From Haematobia irritans (Eukaryota; Arthropoda; Insecta; Diptera; Muscidae): 64,000 bases of DNA. The stretch lies in NCBI RefSeq assembly GCF_050003625.1, contig NC_134400.1:57230066-57294065 (forward strand), read 5' to 3'. Position 1 is the first letter of the stretch. Every line of letters starts with the position of its first letter. Positions 1-10,578 of this stretch are shown piece by piece. A model generated the notes under the pieces. The model was not told the DNA's origin, searched no databases, and saw only the letters and a program-made list of their open reading frames with translations. The position numbers and the translations under genes were made by a program.

Positions 1-690
1 ATACCTCTAGATTTCCAATTTCAGGCAAATCGGATGGTAAATATAGTTTCTAGACGCCCAAGATGCAAAATCGGAAGATCGGTCCATATGGGGGCTATAT
101 CAAAACATGGACCGATACGGACCATTTTCGACACACCTCCTTATGGTCCTAAAATACCTCTAGATTTTCAATTTCACACAAATCGGATAGAAAATACTGT
201 TTCTAGACGCCTAAGAAGCAAAATCGGGAGATCGGTCTATATGGGGGCTATACCAAAACATGGACCGATACGGACCATTTTCGACACACCTCTTTATGGT
301 CCCAAAATACCTCTGGATTTCCAATTTCAGGCAAATCTGATAAAAACTGCGATTTTTATAGGCCCAAGACCCCAAATCGGGAGGTCGGTTTATATGGGGA
401 CTATATCAAAACTTGGACCGATATAGCCCATCTTCGAACTTGACCTGCCTGCAAACAAAAAACTAATCTGTGCCAAATTTGGGGACGATAGCGCCATTAT
501 TGAAGGTTGTAGCGTGATTACAACAGACAGACAGACAGACAGACGGACATGCTTATATCGTCTTAGAATTTCTCCCTGATCAAGAATATATATACTTTAT
601 ATAGTCGGAAATCGATATTTCGATGTGTTACAAACGGAATGACAAACTTATTATACCCCCGTCACCATTTTATGGTGGTGGGTATAATAA
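1..690 (+). mobile_element. 153-bp-array element, family A (5' truncated by window)
   Basis: About three tandem units: the core ATATGGGGGCTAT-type motif starts at 86, 239 and 392, exactly 153 bp apart. The array is followed by a CAGA tetranucleotide run (about 524-550), a conserved block containing TATATATACTTTATATAG, and a terminal hairpin at about 652-688 whose arms are TTATACCC and GGGTATAA. Because 153 is divisible by three, a 130-codon open frame runs through the array; I regard it as a by-product. No protein is encoded. The design resembles non-autonomous Helitron/DINE elements (inference). Confidence 0.75.
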
Positions 691-1331
691 AACTATCGAT
701 ACTATTGATTTTCAAAGTTTTTGATATAAGTCAGAATACCAAAAACAATTAAATTTTAAATAAAATTTTAAATTTTATAAATTCCTCTCTACACTGAAAA
801 AAAGCATACCCGGTTCCAAAGATTTAAAAATGTTGGTATTGATTCCGAGCCAAAGAAGCGGAGAATACAAGTAAGGATACTTTTAAGACACAATTCTCTT
901 TTAAATTTAGGTTTTGATACTGGGAAGCAAATTTTAATTTTTCGCTTTTTCAGTTTTTTTTTCATGTGCTATCAAAGTTCTTTAAAAACGAGTTGACGAC
1001 AACTTTATTTTTCAAATTAAGACTCGACTTCCAGTAGAAATTAAGTTATGTTTCAAGTAAAAAGACGTCTTTAAAATATAGTGTTGAAAAACATGTCTTA
1101 TATTTGAACGATTTTTTGATTTGTAGTCAAGATGCAAAAAGACAACAAACATAAAGACAATTTCATTAATTCTAAAGAATTTTTCTGAATTATTAAAGTC
1201 AAGTTGACCTTAGCCCAAACATTTTTTCTTTCATGTTATGATACCCATTTTTAAGTGAAATCACTTAATTATAAGGACAATACGACTTCATTGAAAAGTT
1301 TATCAACTTTTGGACAAGGAAAAGAGCTTTA

Positions 1332-2267
1332 TAAAGGGTGATTCTTTTGAGGTTAGGATTTTCATGCATTAGTATTTGACAGATCACGTGGGATTTCAGA
1401 CATGGTGTCAAAGAGAAAGATGCTCAGTATGCTTTGACATTTCATCATGAATAGACTTACTAACGAGCAACGCTTGCAAATCATTGAATTTTATTACCAA
1501 AATCAGTGGCAGAAAATCCGATTTTTTATCGACAAATTTTGTTCAGCGATGAGGCTCATTTCTGGTTGAATGGCTACGTAAATAAGCAAAATTGCCGCAT
1601 TTGGAGTGAAGAGCAACCAGAAGCCGTTCAAGAACTGCCCATGCATCCCGAAAAATGCACTGTTTGGTGTGGTTTGTACGCTGGTGGAATCATTGGACCG
1701 TATTTTTTCAAAGATGCTGTTGGACGCAACGTTACGGTGAATGGCGATCGCTATCGTTCGATGCTAACAAACTTTTTGTTGCCAAAAATGGAAGAACTGA
1801 ACTTGGTTGACATGTGGTTTCAACAAGATGGCGCTACATGCCACACAGCTCGCGATTCTATGGCCATTTTGAGGGAAAACTTCGGAGAACAATTCATCTC
1901 AAGAAATGGACCGGTAAGTTGGCCACCAAGATCATGCGATTTGACGCCTTTAGACTATTTTTTGTGGGGCTACGTCAAGTCTAAAGTCTACAGAAATAAG
2001 CCAGCAACTATTCCAGCTTTGGAAGACAACATTTCCGAAGAAATTCGGGCTATTCCGGCCGAAATGCTCGAAAAAGTTGCCCAAAATTGGACTTTCCGAA
2101 TGGACCACCTAAGACGCAGCCGCGGTCAACATTTAAATGAAATTATCTTCAAAAAGTAAATGTCATGGACCAATCTAACGTTTCAAATAAATAACCGATG
2201 AGATTTTGCAAATTTTATGCGTTTTTAAAAAAAAAAAGTTATCAAGCTCTTAACAAATCACCCTTTA
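1332..2267 (+). mobile_element. Mariner-like element with HTH deletion, copy 1
   Basis: Inverted ends AAGGGTGATT (1334-1343) and AATCACCCTT (2256-2265) are flanked by TA on each side, the usual target duplication of IS630-Tc1-mariner elements. The element is about 930 bp, shorter than a full one (about 1.3 kb), because most of the DNA-binding half of the transposase is gone. It is nested in the CACTGAAAAAA element. Confidence 0.85.
1447..2159 (+). pseudogene. Mariner-like transposase, internally deleted (DD36D)
   Basis: The protein cuts and pastes its own element. The natural start at 1447 gives about 20 residues beginning MNRLTNEQR, the start of the helix-turn-helix region. An internal deletion then jumps, out of frame, to the catalytic half (open from 1506, about 217 codons). 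Visible catalytic motifs are ILFSDEAHF (first Asp), WFQQDGATCHTA (second Asp) and RSCDLTPLDYF (third Asp), with 36 residues between the second and third, against 34 in classical mariner and 37 in maT. The C-terminus looks complete, ending HLNEIIFKK. Lacking DNA-binding domains and out of frame, it cannot make an active transposase. Confidence 0.85.
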
Positions 2268-2395
2268 TTAGAGAAATGTGTCTTCTATGCTAAGCAAAAT
2301 TTGCATTCGTATTTTAAGGACAAGAAATGTTTGGCCTCACGACAATATTTTTTCACCGTACTTGCACATAATTAACCCAATGTAACTAAGGGTAT

Positions 2396-4097
2396 GCACC
2401 CAGAGAAAAGTGACCCCTTCTTTAAGTTAAAATGAATTTATTGTGAAGAAAGTTGAACTTCGTATAGCACCAAAGACATTTTTATTTGTTTGAACGATGT
2501 GATTTTCGTAGAAATTAGATAGAATGCATTCCATATAATATATTAGTTAACATTTTCCTATATTTATGTACCACTATACTACAGAATGAAAAAATTTAAC
2601 TGAATTGAATTCATATATGAAGTGATTTTATTGAACTTTTTTCATTCATTTGGACAAATCTTACATATTTGTGGTAAACCTTTTACTTCAAAATTAGAAC
2701 TGCTTACTTTCGTTTTTAAATACAGTTTTATTTATTTATATGGGCATTTTTTCTTCAATAAAAGACATGTTTTATTAATATATTAAATATATTTATTAAG
2801 AATTAACCGCATCGACTGGCCTTGAAATATTAGGTTATTATTCCACTATTTCCAATTTCCATGTAATGTTATCAACAGTAAACCGCATTATTCTTCTTCT
2901 TGTTCCTTTCACTTTTAATAAGATGCTGCGTAATGATTTTGTCCTCCTTTTACAATTTCAAAACCTACAAATATGAAAAATTAAAAACCAATTTTTTCAC
3001 AAAAGGTTAGCGTCACTGTATGAATGTTACCTGCACTGTTAGAAAAATATGTTTTTCATATGTTCCGATATAAACAAAATGTGTTTCGGGCACACATTTT
3101 AAACACAATATATTTAAGTGCAAACATGTGATGTTCCTAAACTAACACAAAATGTTTGAGACACATATGTTAATATGTTAGAATATATTATGTTTGGGGC
3201 ATGAATGTTTCATAAAAATAATATGTGTGAATGTAAACATATATAAATTTACAAATTTCGAGTAAACATATATATGTTGTGATACTTTATTCAGAGAGCG
3301 ACAGAGAGAGAGAGAGAGAGTGAGTTAGTATAGATAAAGAAATAGAGATGGAAACCGGGTGGGTTGAATAAAAAGATATCAACATAACACAGCGAGAGAA
3401 TGGAATGAGAGCAATTTCTGTGAAACCGCTTGTATGTTGTTTCGGAAAACTGTTTTATAATAAGGCCAAAAATTTGGTATGCTTAAGTCTAAATATTATT
3501 TAATTTGAATATTAGAATGAGTATTCGGAGTAAAGAGAATAGATATTCGGAACCAAGAGAATAGACATTTGAAAAAAACAGCATATTTGTATTACAGAAA
3601 AAGATGCCAAGAACTCAAAAATTTCGTGGAAGTTAAAATTATGTGAGGGAATGAACACAATCTTCTTTGGGGAATTCTTCCAAGCATATACTATTTTTGG
3701 ACTCAAAATGCTTCCAAACATATAATATGCTCACATAAAACAAACATATTAATGTTTCGGCGGTATCCAATAATATATGTGCTTCCTGCAAAATATGTTT
3801 GGAACATATGTTAGAGAAGCGATTTTTTTTTGAGGGTGTGATAATTGAAGATTCCAAAATGAAGACGAATGAAGGGGTTGTTATTCTGTTGCTGTTTTCT
3901 TTCTTTATACACCATCACGAACATTGATAAACTTATTGTTTGTTATTTATGTTCAATAATTTTGAAAAAACTAAAAATTTTCTCACTAATTTAAAATAAC
4001 AAATATTTTATTTGTTATTAATTATATTATTTTACTATATTATTTTTTAACAATCTTTTCGTATACCATAACAACGCGATTCCAACTAAAACAAGTA
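2396..4097 (+). repeat. Unclassified dispersed repeat R, copy 1 (interrupted)
   Basis: Sequence at 2396-3030 and 3839-4097 matches, in reverse orientation, the stretch 62623-63485. It starts ACCCAGAGAAAAGTGACC, and the other copy ends GGTCACTTTTTTCTGGGTGT, so the outer end is well defined. The middle is interrupted by an 800-bp MITE (3037-3838) absent from the second copy. The inner end runs directly into ACAAGTATATACGGCC, the 5' end of family B array elements, in both copies. No coding sequence was recognised. Confidence 0.6.
3037..3838 (-). mobile_element. MITE M, about 800 bp, fullest copy
   Basis: It is recognised because it interrupts repeat R, which is continuous at 62860. Imperfect inverted ends carry CACTGTTAGAAAAATATG on one side and, on the other, AAAAAATCGCTTCTCTAACA in reverse, both followed by CATATGTTCC. 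Related partial copies lie at 6396-6640, about 7985-8215 and 27164-27385. The core contains a CT/GA-rich run. A short frame of about 70 codons conserved with 6396-6640 is probably chance. Superfamily unknown. Confidence 0.6.
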
Positions 4098-4143
4098 TAT
4101 ACGGCCGTAAGTTCGGCCAGGCCGAATCTTATGTACCCTCCAC
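4098..4143 (+). mobile_element. Family B array element, 5' end stub (split by hAT)
   Basis: The stub ACAAGTATATACGGCC... with the GTTCGGCCAGGCCGAA palindrome and ACCCTCCACC is the 5' end seen complete at 47318. It is cut at 4143 by a hAT insertion and resumes at about 6375-6395 (CCCTCCACAATGGATTGCG), after which it ends at a MITE M fragment. Confidence 0.7.
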
Positions 4144-4333
4144 CAGGGCTGTGGAGCCGGAGTCGGAGTCGGAGTCGGAGTCTTGGAGTCGGAGTCTGAA
4201 GATTTTGCTGGAGTCGGAGTCGGAGTCGTAAAAATTTTGCTCGACTCCGACTCCGGCTAAACCAAATTTTTTAAAACACTTCACATTTTTGTAACTAAGC
4301 AAGTTTTTACGCAAATTAGTTTCCATTGCGTTA

Positions 4334-4805
4334 TTCATTCGATCAATGTACAGCATGATTGTAAATGAAAATCAACTTCCAATTACGGCTTTTGATGTTT
4401 GATGGCCTTAAATTTTATTTTAAGGCCATATACATATGTGGAATATTGACAGAAAATTTGTTCAAAGTTGTTTTTTATAGAAAATTTTGTCAAAATGTTA
4501 TTTCTATAAAAAGTTTTGTCAAAATTTTATTTCTATAGCAAATTTTGTCAAAATTTTATTTCTTTTTATTTCATTCGATCAATGTACAGCATGATTGTAA
4601 ATGAAAATCAACTTCCAATTACGGCTTTTGATGTTTGATGGCCTTAAATTTTATTTTAAGGCCATATACATATGTGGAATATTGACAGAAAATTTGTTCA
4701 AAGTTGTTTTTTATAGAAAATTTTGTCAAAATGTTATTTCTATAAAAAGTTTTGTCAAAATTTTATTTCTATAGCAAATTTTGTCAAAATTTTATTTCTA
4801 TAAAA
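4334..4805. repeat. 236-bp tandem duplication, two copies
   Basis: The segment starting TTCATTCGATCAATGTACAG at 4334 recurs at 4570. By eye the two copies are identical, so the duplication is recent relative to the surrounding degenerate array. Confidence 0.85.
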
Positions 4806-5645
4806 AATTTATTCAAAATTTTTTTACTATAGAAATATTTTTTTCTATAGAAAATTTTGTCAAAATTTTATTTCTATAGAAAATTGAGTCAAAATTTTGC
4901 TTCTATAGAATATTTTGCAAAATTTTATTTCTATAGAAAATTTTGCATTTATTTGTTTTTACACATTTTTTTTAAATTTTATTTCTATTGATATTTTATT
5001 TCTATAAAAATTTAAGTCAAAATTTTATTTCTATAGAAAATTTTGCCAAAATTTTATAGCAATAGGTTTTTTATTAGAAAATTTTGTCAAAATTTAATTT
5101 CTATAGAAAATTTAGTCAAAACTTTGTTTCTGTAGAATATTTTGCAGAATTTTATTTACTACACAAAATTTTTTCTAAAATTGTATTTTTATTGATAATT
5201 TTTTCAAAATTTTATTTCTATAAGAAAAATTTGTCAAATTGTATTTCTAAAGCAAATTTTCTCAAAATTTTTTTTTTCTTACTGATGCTCACTGCTATAA
5301 AAAATGTGTTCGAAATTTTATTACTATAGAAATATTTTTTTCTATATAAAATTTAGTCAAAATTTTATTTCTATAGAAAATTTAGTCAAAATTTTGTTTG
5401 CTACACATTTTTTTTAATTGCATTTCTATTGATAACTTTTTCAAACTTTTATTCCTATAAATATGTTTGCCAAATTTTATTTCTATAAAAATTTTATTCA
5501 AAATTTTATTTCTATATATTTGGTCAAAATTTGATTTCTATAAAAAATTTTGCCAAAATTTTATTTCTATAGAAAATTTAGTCAAAATTTTGTTTCTGTA
5601 AAAAATTTTGCAAAATTGTATTTACTAGACAAAATTTTTTCCAAA
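4440..5645. repeat. Degenerate 29-bp AT-rich minisatellite
   Basis: Repeats of the type TTTCTATAGAAAATTTTGTC. The best-preserved array of this family (about 62128-62450) has an exact 29-bp spacing. Here units vary and some are shortened. The same array recurs at 47560-47790 and 49020-49330. Confidence 0.75.
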
Positions 5646-5649
5646 ATTG

Positions 5650-6110
5650 TATGCTCACTGATACTCACTGCTAAGTCGAAAACTTGTAGAAATGACTCAA
5701 ATTTTTCAATGAATGAATCATAAATGCATTTTTGCGAAATTGTCTAAACAATTATAAATATTTCCCAAATATTGCCCGAGATTTTGTAGAAGTCTGATTT
5801 GAGATTTTATCAAAATGTAGATCTAAATACAAAGTTGTGCAGAGTATATTATAATCGGCCCGCCCGACTTTAGACTTTCCTTGCATTTTTATTTTTTGTT
5901 AAAATTGTGTTACGTCCCATAACGTTAAATTTAAATTTAAAGTACATAGATTTTGTAGAAGTATATACAATTTTGTCTAAATCGATTCTTGAATCTGAAT
6001 CATGCATACGGGAATATAAACCTTTATATAGCTTTTGGTCCACAAATACATATACTGTTGGTATCTTCTCATATTATGATGGGTATTTATAGCATTATTT
6101 TATTTATTAA
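5650..6110 (-). repeat. Family C element 5' region, fragment inside the hAT
   Basis: The segment matches the 5' half of the complete family C element at 26790-27163, including its end AATCGGCCCGCCCGACTTTA (about 5855-5874), on the minus strand. It appears to have been captured before or during the spread of the hAT element. No gene. Confidence 0.55.
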
Positions 6111-6395
6111 ACATTGCCCTAAATTTGAAATATAGAGTTTAATTGAAATATAGAGTGAAATTAAGACCTTTTTTTGCACACATAAATAAAGACGATACTT
6201 TATATCGATCCACTTACGGTACCCCCACAATAGAACTACAAATTAGTGGTATTAAAATGAGATTTAGTTATATTACCCGGAGTCGACTCCGGAGTCGGAG
6301 TCGAGCTGATGAAAAATGCTGGAGTCGGAGTCGGAGTCGGAGTCGAGCAAAATTGGCTCGACTCCACAGCCCTGCCCTCCACAATGGATTGCGTA

Positions 6396-6640
6396 CACCC
6401 TCAAAAATAATCGCTTCTCTAACATATGTTCCCAACATATTTTGCAGGAAGCACATATATTATTGGATACTGCCGAAACATTAATATGTTTGTTTTATGT
6501 GAACATATTATATGTTTGGAAGCATTTTGAGCCCAAAAATATTCTATGCTTGGAAGAATTTTCCCCAAAGAAGATTGTGCTCATTCCCTCACATAATTTT
6601 CACTTCCACAAAATTTTTTAGTTCTTTGCACCTTTTTCTG
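6396..6640 (+). mobile_element. MITE M fragment
   Basis: Starts CCTCAAAAATAATCGCTTCT and matches one end of the MITE at 3037-3838 in opposite orientation, including the pairs of CATATGTT-type motifs. It continues without a visible boundary into the twin tRNA-like element. Confidence 0.6.
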
Positions 6641-6700
6641 TAATACAAATAATGTTGAAGAAATTATTCAATTTTATAAATTTTTTTAAATTTTACCTTT

Positions 6701-6969
6701 CGCCTGGACGGAGAATCGAACTGAGTACCATACAGTTTGTAAGCCAACACACTATCCACTGGATTACGTAGATGTTATGGTCATCAATAGACAATTATCG
6801 TTATAAGTTATATTTGTATAGCATAGTCTGCGACGCCCACGAGCCGATGCAAACAAAACATTATTTAAGAGAAACATACATTTGTTTGCCACGTGGAGCA
6901 ATGGTAAGCATGTCTGCCTTGCATGCAAAGGGTCGTGGGTTCAATCCCTGCTCCGACGAAACACCAAAT
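6701..6969. other. Twin divergent tRNA-like element, copy 1
   Basis: Two tRNA-like units point away from each other. The left unit is on the minus strand (6701-6773) with an A-box-like TAATCCAGTGG and a B-box-like AGTTCGATTCT. The right unit is on the plus strand (6889-6969) with TGGAGCAATGG and GGTTCAATCCC. A spacer of about 115 bp separates them and is conserved with copy 2. The right unit is homologous to the SINE heads at 18805 and 25142. Cloverleaf pairing is poor, so these are not functional tRNA genes. Confidence 0.65.
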
Positions 6970-6971
6970 CA

Positions 6972-7930
6972 TTTTTTTATACCCTGCGCCACACTGTGGA
7001 ACAGGGTATTATAAGTTAGTGCATATGTTTTCAACACCCAGAAGGAGACGAGACAGACACATGGTGTCTTTGGCAATAATGCTCAGGATGGGTCCCTGAG
7101 TCGATCTAACTATGTCCGTCTGTCCGTGAACACATTTTTGTAATCCAAGTCTAGGTCGCAATTTAAGTCCAATCGACTTCAAATTTGGCACAAGTATGTG
7201 TTTTGGCTCAGAATAGAACCCTATTGATTTTGGAAGAAATCGGTTCAGATTTAGATATAGCTTCCATATATATCTTTCGCCCGATATTGACTTATATGGC
7301 CCCAGAAGCCAGAGTTTTAGCCCAATTTGGTTGAAATTTTTCACTAGGAGTACAATTAGTAGTGTAGTCAAGTGTGCTAAATTTTATTGAAATCGCTTCA
7401 GATTTAGATATAGCTCCAGATTTATCTTTCGCCCGATATGGACTTATATGGCCCCAGAAACAAGAGTTTTGCTCTAATTTGCTTGCAATTTTGCACAAAG
7501 AGAACAATTAATACTATAGTCAAGTGTACCGAATTTGATTGAAATCGGTTCAGATTTAGATATAGCTCCCATATATATCTGTCGCCCGATAGGGACTTAT
7601 ATGGCCCCAGAAGCCAGAGTTTTAGCCCAATTTGGTTGAAATTTTGCACTAGGAGTACAATAGTAATGTAGTCAAGTGTGCTAATTTTTATTGAAATCGG
7701 TTCAGATTTAGATATAGCTCCCATATATATATTTCGCCCGATTTTCCGTCATATGACCACATAGTTCAAAGTTGTAGTCCGATTTACGAGAAATTTTGTA
7801 CAGAGAGTAGAATTAACATACTAAGTATGCATGCCAAATTTGGTTGAAATCGGTTCAGATTTCGATATAGCTTCCATATATATGTTTTTCCGATTTGGGC
7901 AAAAATGGCCAAAATACTCATATTGAAGAT
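6972..7930 (-). mobile_element. 153-bp-array element, family C/D variant
   Basis: The 3' hairpin lies at the left edge (about 6980-7010: ATACCCTGCGCC with loop and GGAACAGGGTAT), followed leftward-to-rightward by a short GTCC-type microsatellite and tandem units with the core ATCGGTTCAGATTTAGATAT and CCATATATATCTTTCGCCCG. It lacks the long CAGA run and the 5' end. No gene. Confidence 0.7.
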
Positions 7931-7984
7931 TTGCAGTCAGAAAAGAACAGTGCTTGATATAAACGAAATGGGCTGAGCTTTTGG

Positions 7985-8215
7985 ATAAAATATTATTTTT
8001 TATTTATTTTTATGATAAAACAGTTTTCCGAAACAACATACAAGCGGTTTCACAGAAATTGCTCTCTTTTGATTCTCTCGCTGTATTATATTGATATCAT
8101 TCGTCAACCCTCCCGGTTTCCATATCTATTTCTTTCTCTCTCTCTCTCTCTCTCTGTTGCTCTCTGAATAAAATACCACAACTTTAGTTTCGAAGGCAAT
8201 TTTTTCTGGGTGTGG
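7985..8215 (+). mobile_element. MITE M internal fragment
   Basis: AAAACAGTTTTCCGAAACAA and the following CT-rich run match the centre of the MITE at 3037-3838 in reverse orientation. Flanking DNA to about 8760 shows no recognised gene. At about 8200 lies TTTTTTCTGGGTGTG, resembling the outer end of repeat R. Confidence 0.55.
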
Positions 8216-8850
8216 TCACACATTTTTTTCACACAACTTTGTAATTTTTCCAAGAATTAGAATAAAAAAATTTTCCAAAATTAAATTATTATAATCATTT
8301 GCATATAGAGAGTAACTTTTGGAAACTTTTAGCCCTTAAAACAGTCGTTTTATATACTCTGAAACTGGAATTGAAAATTTCATTTATAAAACGAAAGCGA
8401 TCGTTAATATAATGATATGGATAGTTAAAAAATAAATTGTAAATTGTTATATTTCGTTGTATTAATGAAATATGTTCATTAATAATACGAATCTCCCATT
8501 TGAGTATTTCTGTCTTTCCTTACACGCAAAAAAAATAATTCTTTCCTCCCAAACGAAATTTTAGACAAACAAAGTTCTTTTCTCATTTGCTTTTCGCTGT
8601 AAGGAAGTGTATTTGGAAGAAAAGTATGTACTTTTTGTGATAAACGTTTATTCTTTTCCAGGATGTAAAAACAATTTCATAAAGACTAACTCAAAAACAA
8701 AAACATTGTTTTCTTGCTAATTGCATTTTCCCTCACATCTTTTTCACATCCAAGATGTTTTTTAATTCTTAACACCTTTTCCTGTAATACCAACAATGTA
8801 GAAGAAATTATACGATTTTATAAATTTTTAAAGTTTTTTTTTTACCTTTC

Positions 8851-9120
8851 GCCTGGACGGAGAATCGAACCGCGGACCGTGCACTTTGTAAGCCAACACA
8901 CTAACCACTGAGCTATGTACATGTTATGGTCATCAATAGATAATTATCCATATAAGTTATATTTATATAGCATAGCTTGCGGCGCCCACGAGCCGAATAA
9001 ACAAACTTTATTTAACAGAAACAAGCAGTTAGTTTGGCACCGTGGAGCAGTGGTTGCTACGTCCGACTTGCATGCCAAGGGTCGTGGGTTCGATCCCTGC
9101 TTCGACCAAAGTTTTTTTTG
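8851..9120. other. Twin divergent tRNA-like element, copy 2 (better preserved)
   Basis: Left unit on the minus strand (8851-8920): A box TAGCTCAGTGG matches the consensus at every position and B box GGTTCGATTCT at 10 of 11. Right unit on the plus strand (9034-9110): TGGAGCAGTGG (10 of 11) and GGTTCGATCCC (all), followed by a run of eight T at about 9112, a plausible RNA polymerase III terminator. The 113-bp spacer matches copy 1. Both units look able to recruit TFIIIC (inference), but acceptor stems do not pair well. Confidence 0.7.
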
Positions 9121-9129
9121 TTTTTGTTT

Positions 9130-9755
9130 TACATATATTCCAGATATGTTCGGAAGATTCCGAAAAAATGTTGAACATTACATTGTACTATATTAAATTT
9201 TGAACTGTAAAATGTGTCTTATTAAAGACCTACAGTCACAAAAGAACAGTGTTTGATATAGACGAAATGGACTGTGTTGTTGTTTCAAAAATAATTTTTT
9301 TTTTATTGAAAAAATAAAAATTTTGTAACAAACGAATTTTTTTGGTGATAAAAGTTTAAAATTTTCGAAGCAATTCAAAAAACTCTATCAAAAGAAAAAC
9401 GTTTTCGGTACACGTTTTCCAAACGTTTTTTTTTTCTTTGCGTGTACTCTCTCTATAAAACGTCTCTCCATACTCTCTCTAATACGTCTGTAGCGTCTAT
9501 GTAATTTGTACATACACATGTAAACATGGCAATAAGCACATGTTTGCGTGTGCATCTTGAAAAACAAACGGTACAAATTTCAACTGAAAACTTGTCTGAT
9601 GGGCAAACCTGAACAACATTTACGTTCTTTTCGCTGAAGAGTGCACAGGCTCATTACAGTTTCGTTGTTAATAATAAACATATGTGGTAGGTGAGTTAAA
9701 TTGGTGTTTTTTCCTATATTCGCAAGAAATTTAGTGTAAATTTTTAATATTTAGT
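9130..9755. other. No gene recognised
   Basis: AT-rich sequence with homopolymer runs and several short stop-rich frames. I recognise no repeat family member except weak MITE-like motifs near 9225-9300. Confidence 0.4.
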
Positions 9756-9759
9756 GAAA

Positions 9760-9840
9760 ATGCCCCGGGGAAGTGAACTGTCAGATGAAGAAGGCGGAAC
9801 AATTACCGTAATGGAACTTGGTTGCAAAAACATTGAATAA
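9760..9840 (+). pseudogene. Tc1-like transposase N-terminus, 27-codon remnant
   Basis: The frame begins MPRGSELSDEE and ends at a stop after 27 codons. The opening resembles the first helix region of Tc1-like transposases (basic start, then acidic ELS-E stretch before the paired-like DNA-binding domain). The rest of the gene is absent, so this is a short relic. The call rests on pattern memory of the family and is tentative. Confidence 0.4.
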
Positions 9841-10578
9841 ATGGACAATGCGATACGATTATCATTTTTGGTCTTAGAAATAAGAGGCTTTTCTCTTAAG
9901 CGAAAGTCACAATATATGATTATTAAATTACTTAATTTATCAATAAATATTATTTCCTACTGTATATAAATCATATTTCAAAGATCTTAACAAAAAATAA
10001 TACACTACACTGAAAAAATATTTCATGTCTTTCAAATACGAATGCAAAATTTGCTTAGGATAGAAGCCGCATTTCTCTAATATAAAGTTTTTTTTCTTTT
10101 CTAATATAAAGTTTTTTTTTTCCTTGTCCAAAAGTCGATAAAATTTTCAATGAAGTCGTATTGTCCTTATAATTAAGTGATTTCACTTAAAAATGGGTAT
10201 CATAACATGAAATCAAAAATGTTTGGGCTAAGGTCAACTTGACTTCATTAATTCAGAAAAATTCTTTAAATTTAATGAAATTGTCTTTAAATTTGTTGTC
10301 TTTTTGCATCTTGACTACAAAGCAAAAAATCGTTCAAATATAGGACATGTTTTTCAAAACTTTATTGTAAAGACGTATTTTACTTGAAACATAGCATAAT
10401 TTCTACTAGAAGTCGAGTCTTAATTTGGAAAATAAAGTTGTCGTTAACTCGTTTTTAAAGGACTTTGATAGCATATGAAGAAAAAAAGCTGAAAAAGCGA
10501 AAAATTAATATTTGCTTACTAGAAGCAAGTACACAAAAACCAAATTTAAAAGAGAATTGTGTCTTAAAAGTATCCTTA

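Larger units (their letters stand above)
792..2359 (+). mobile_element. TA-flanked MITE with CACTGAAAAAA ends, copy 1 (interrupted)
   Basis: The left end reads TA then CACTGAAAAAA. The right end TTTTTTCACCG then TA is a mutated version of the inverted end seen in the copy at 10008-13388. Internal sequence at about 840-1320 matches 10020-10575 and 13290-13388 in reverse orientation, which proves a dispersed family. No coding sequence of its own is visible. A mariner-like element sits inside it (1332-2267). TA flanks suggest the Tc1/mariner order, but no transposase links to it here. Confidence 0.65.
4144..6374. mobile_element. Non-autonomous hAT element, CAGGGCTGTGGAG ends
   Basis: Perfect 13-bp inverted ends CAGGGCTGTGGAG (4144-4156) and its complement (6362-6374) are flanked by an 8-bp duplication CCCTCCAC (4136-4143 and 6375-6382), the hAT signature. 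Both subterminal regions carry GGAGTC hexamer repeats (4157-4260 and about 6285-6355), likely transposase-binding arrays by analogy with other hAT ends. The 2.2-kb interior holds no transposase. It holds a 236-bp tandem duplication, a degenerate 29-bp AT-rich array and a fragment of a family C element. Confidence 0.9.

Noticed and set aside
3639..3857. 72-codon frame conserved with 6316-6621
   Set aside because: It lies in MITE M copies and reads through the inverted end; conservation reflects repeat identity, with no domain.
4129..4356. Ser-Asp repeat peptide near 4140 and similar frames near 6300
   Set aside because: They arise from the GGAGTC hexamer repeats at the hAT ends.
5084..5329. 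81-codon Phe/Leu-rich frame resembling a membrane protein
   Set aside because: Produced by the AT-rich 29-bp minisatellite.
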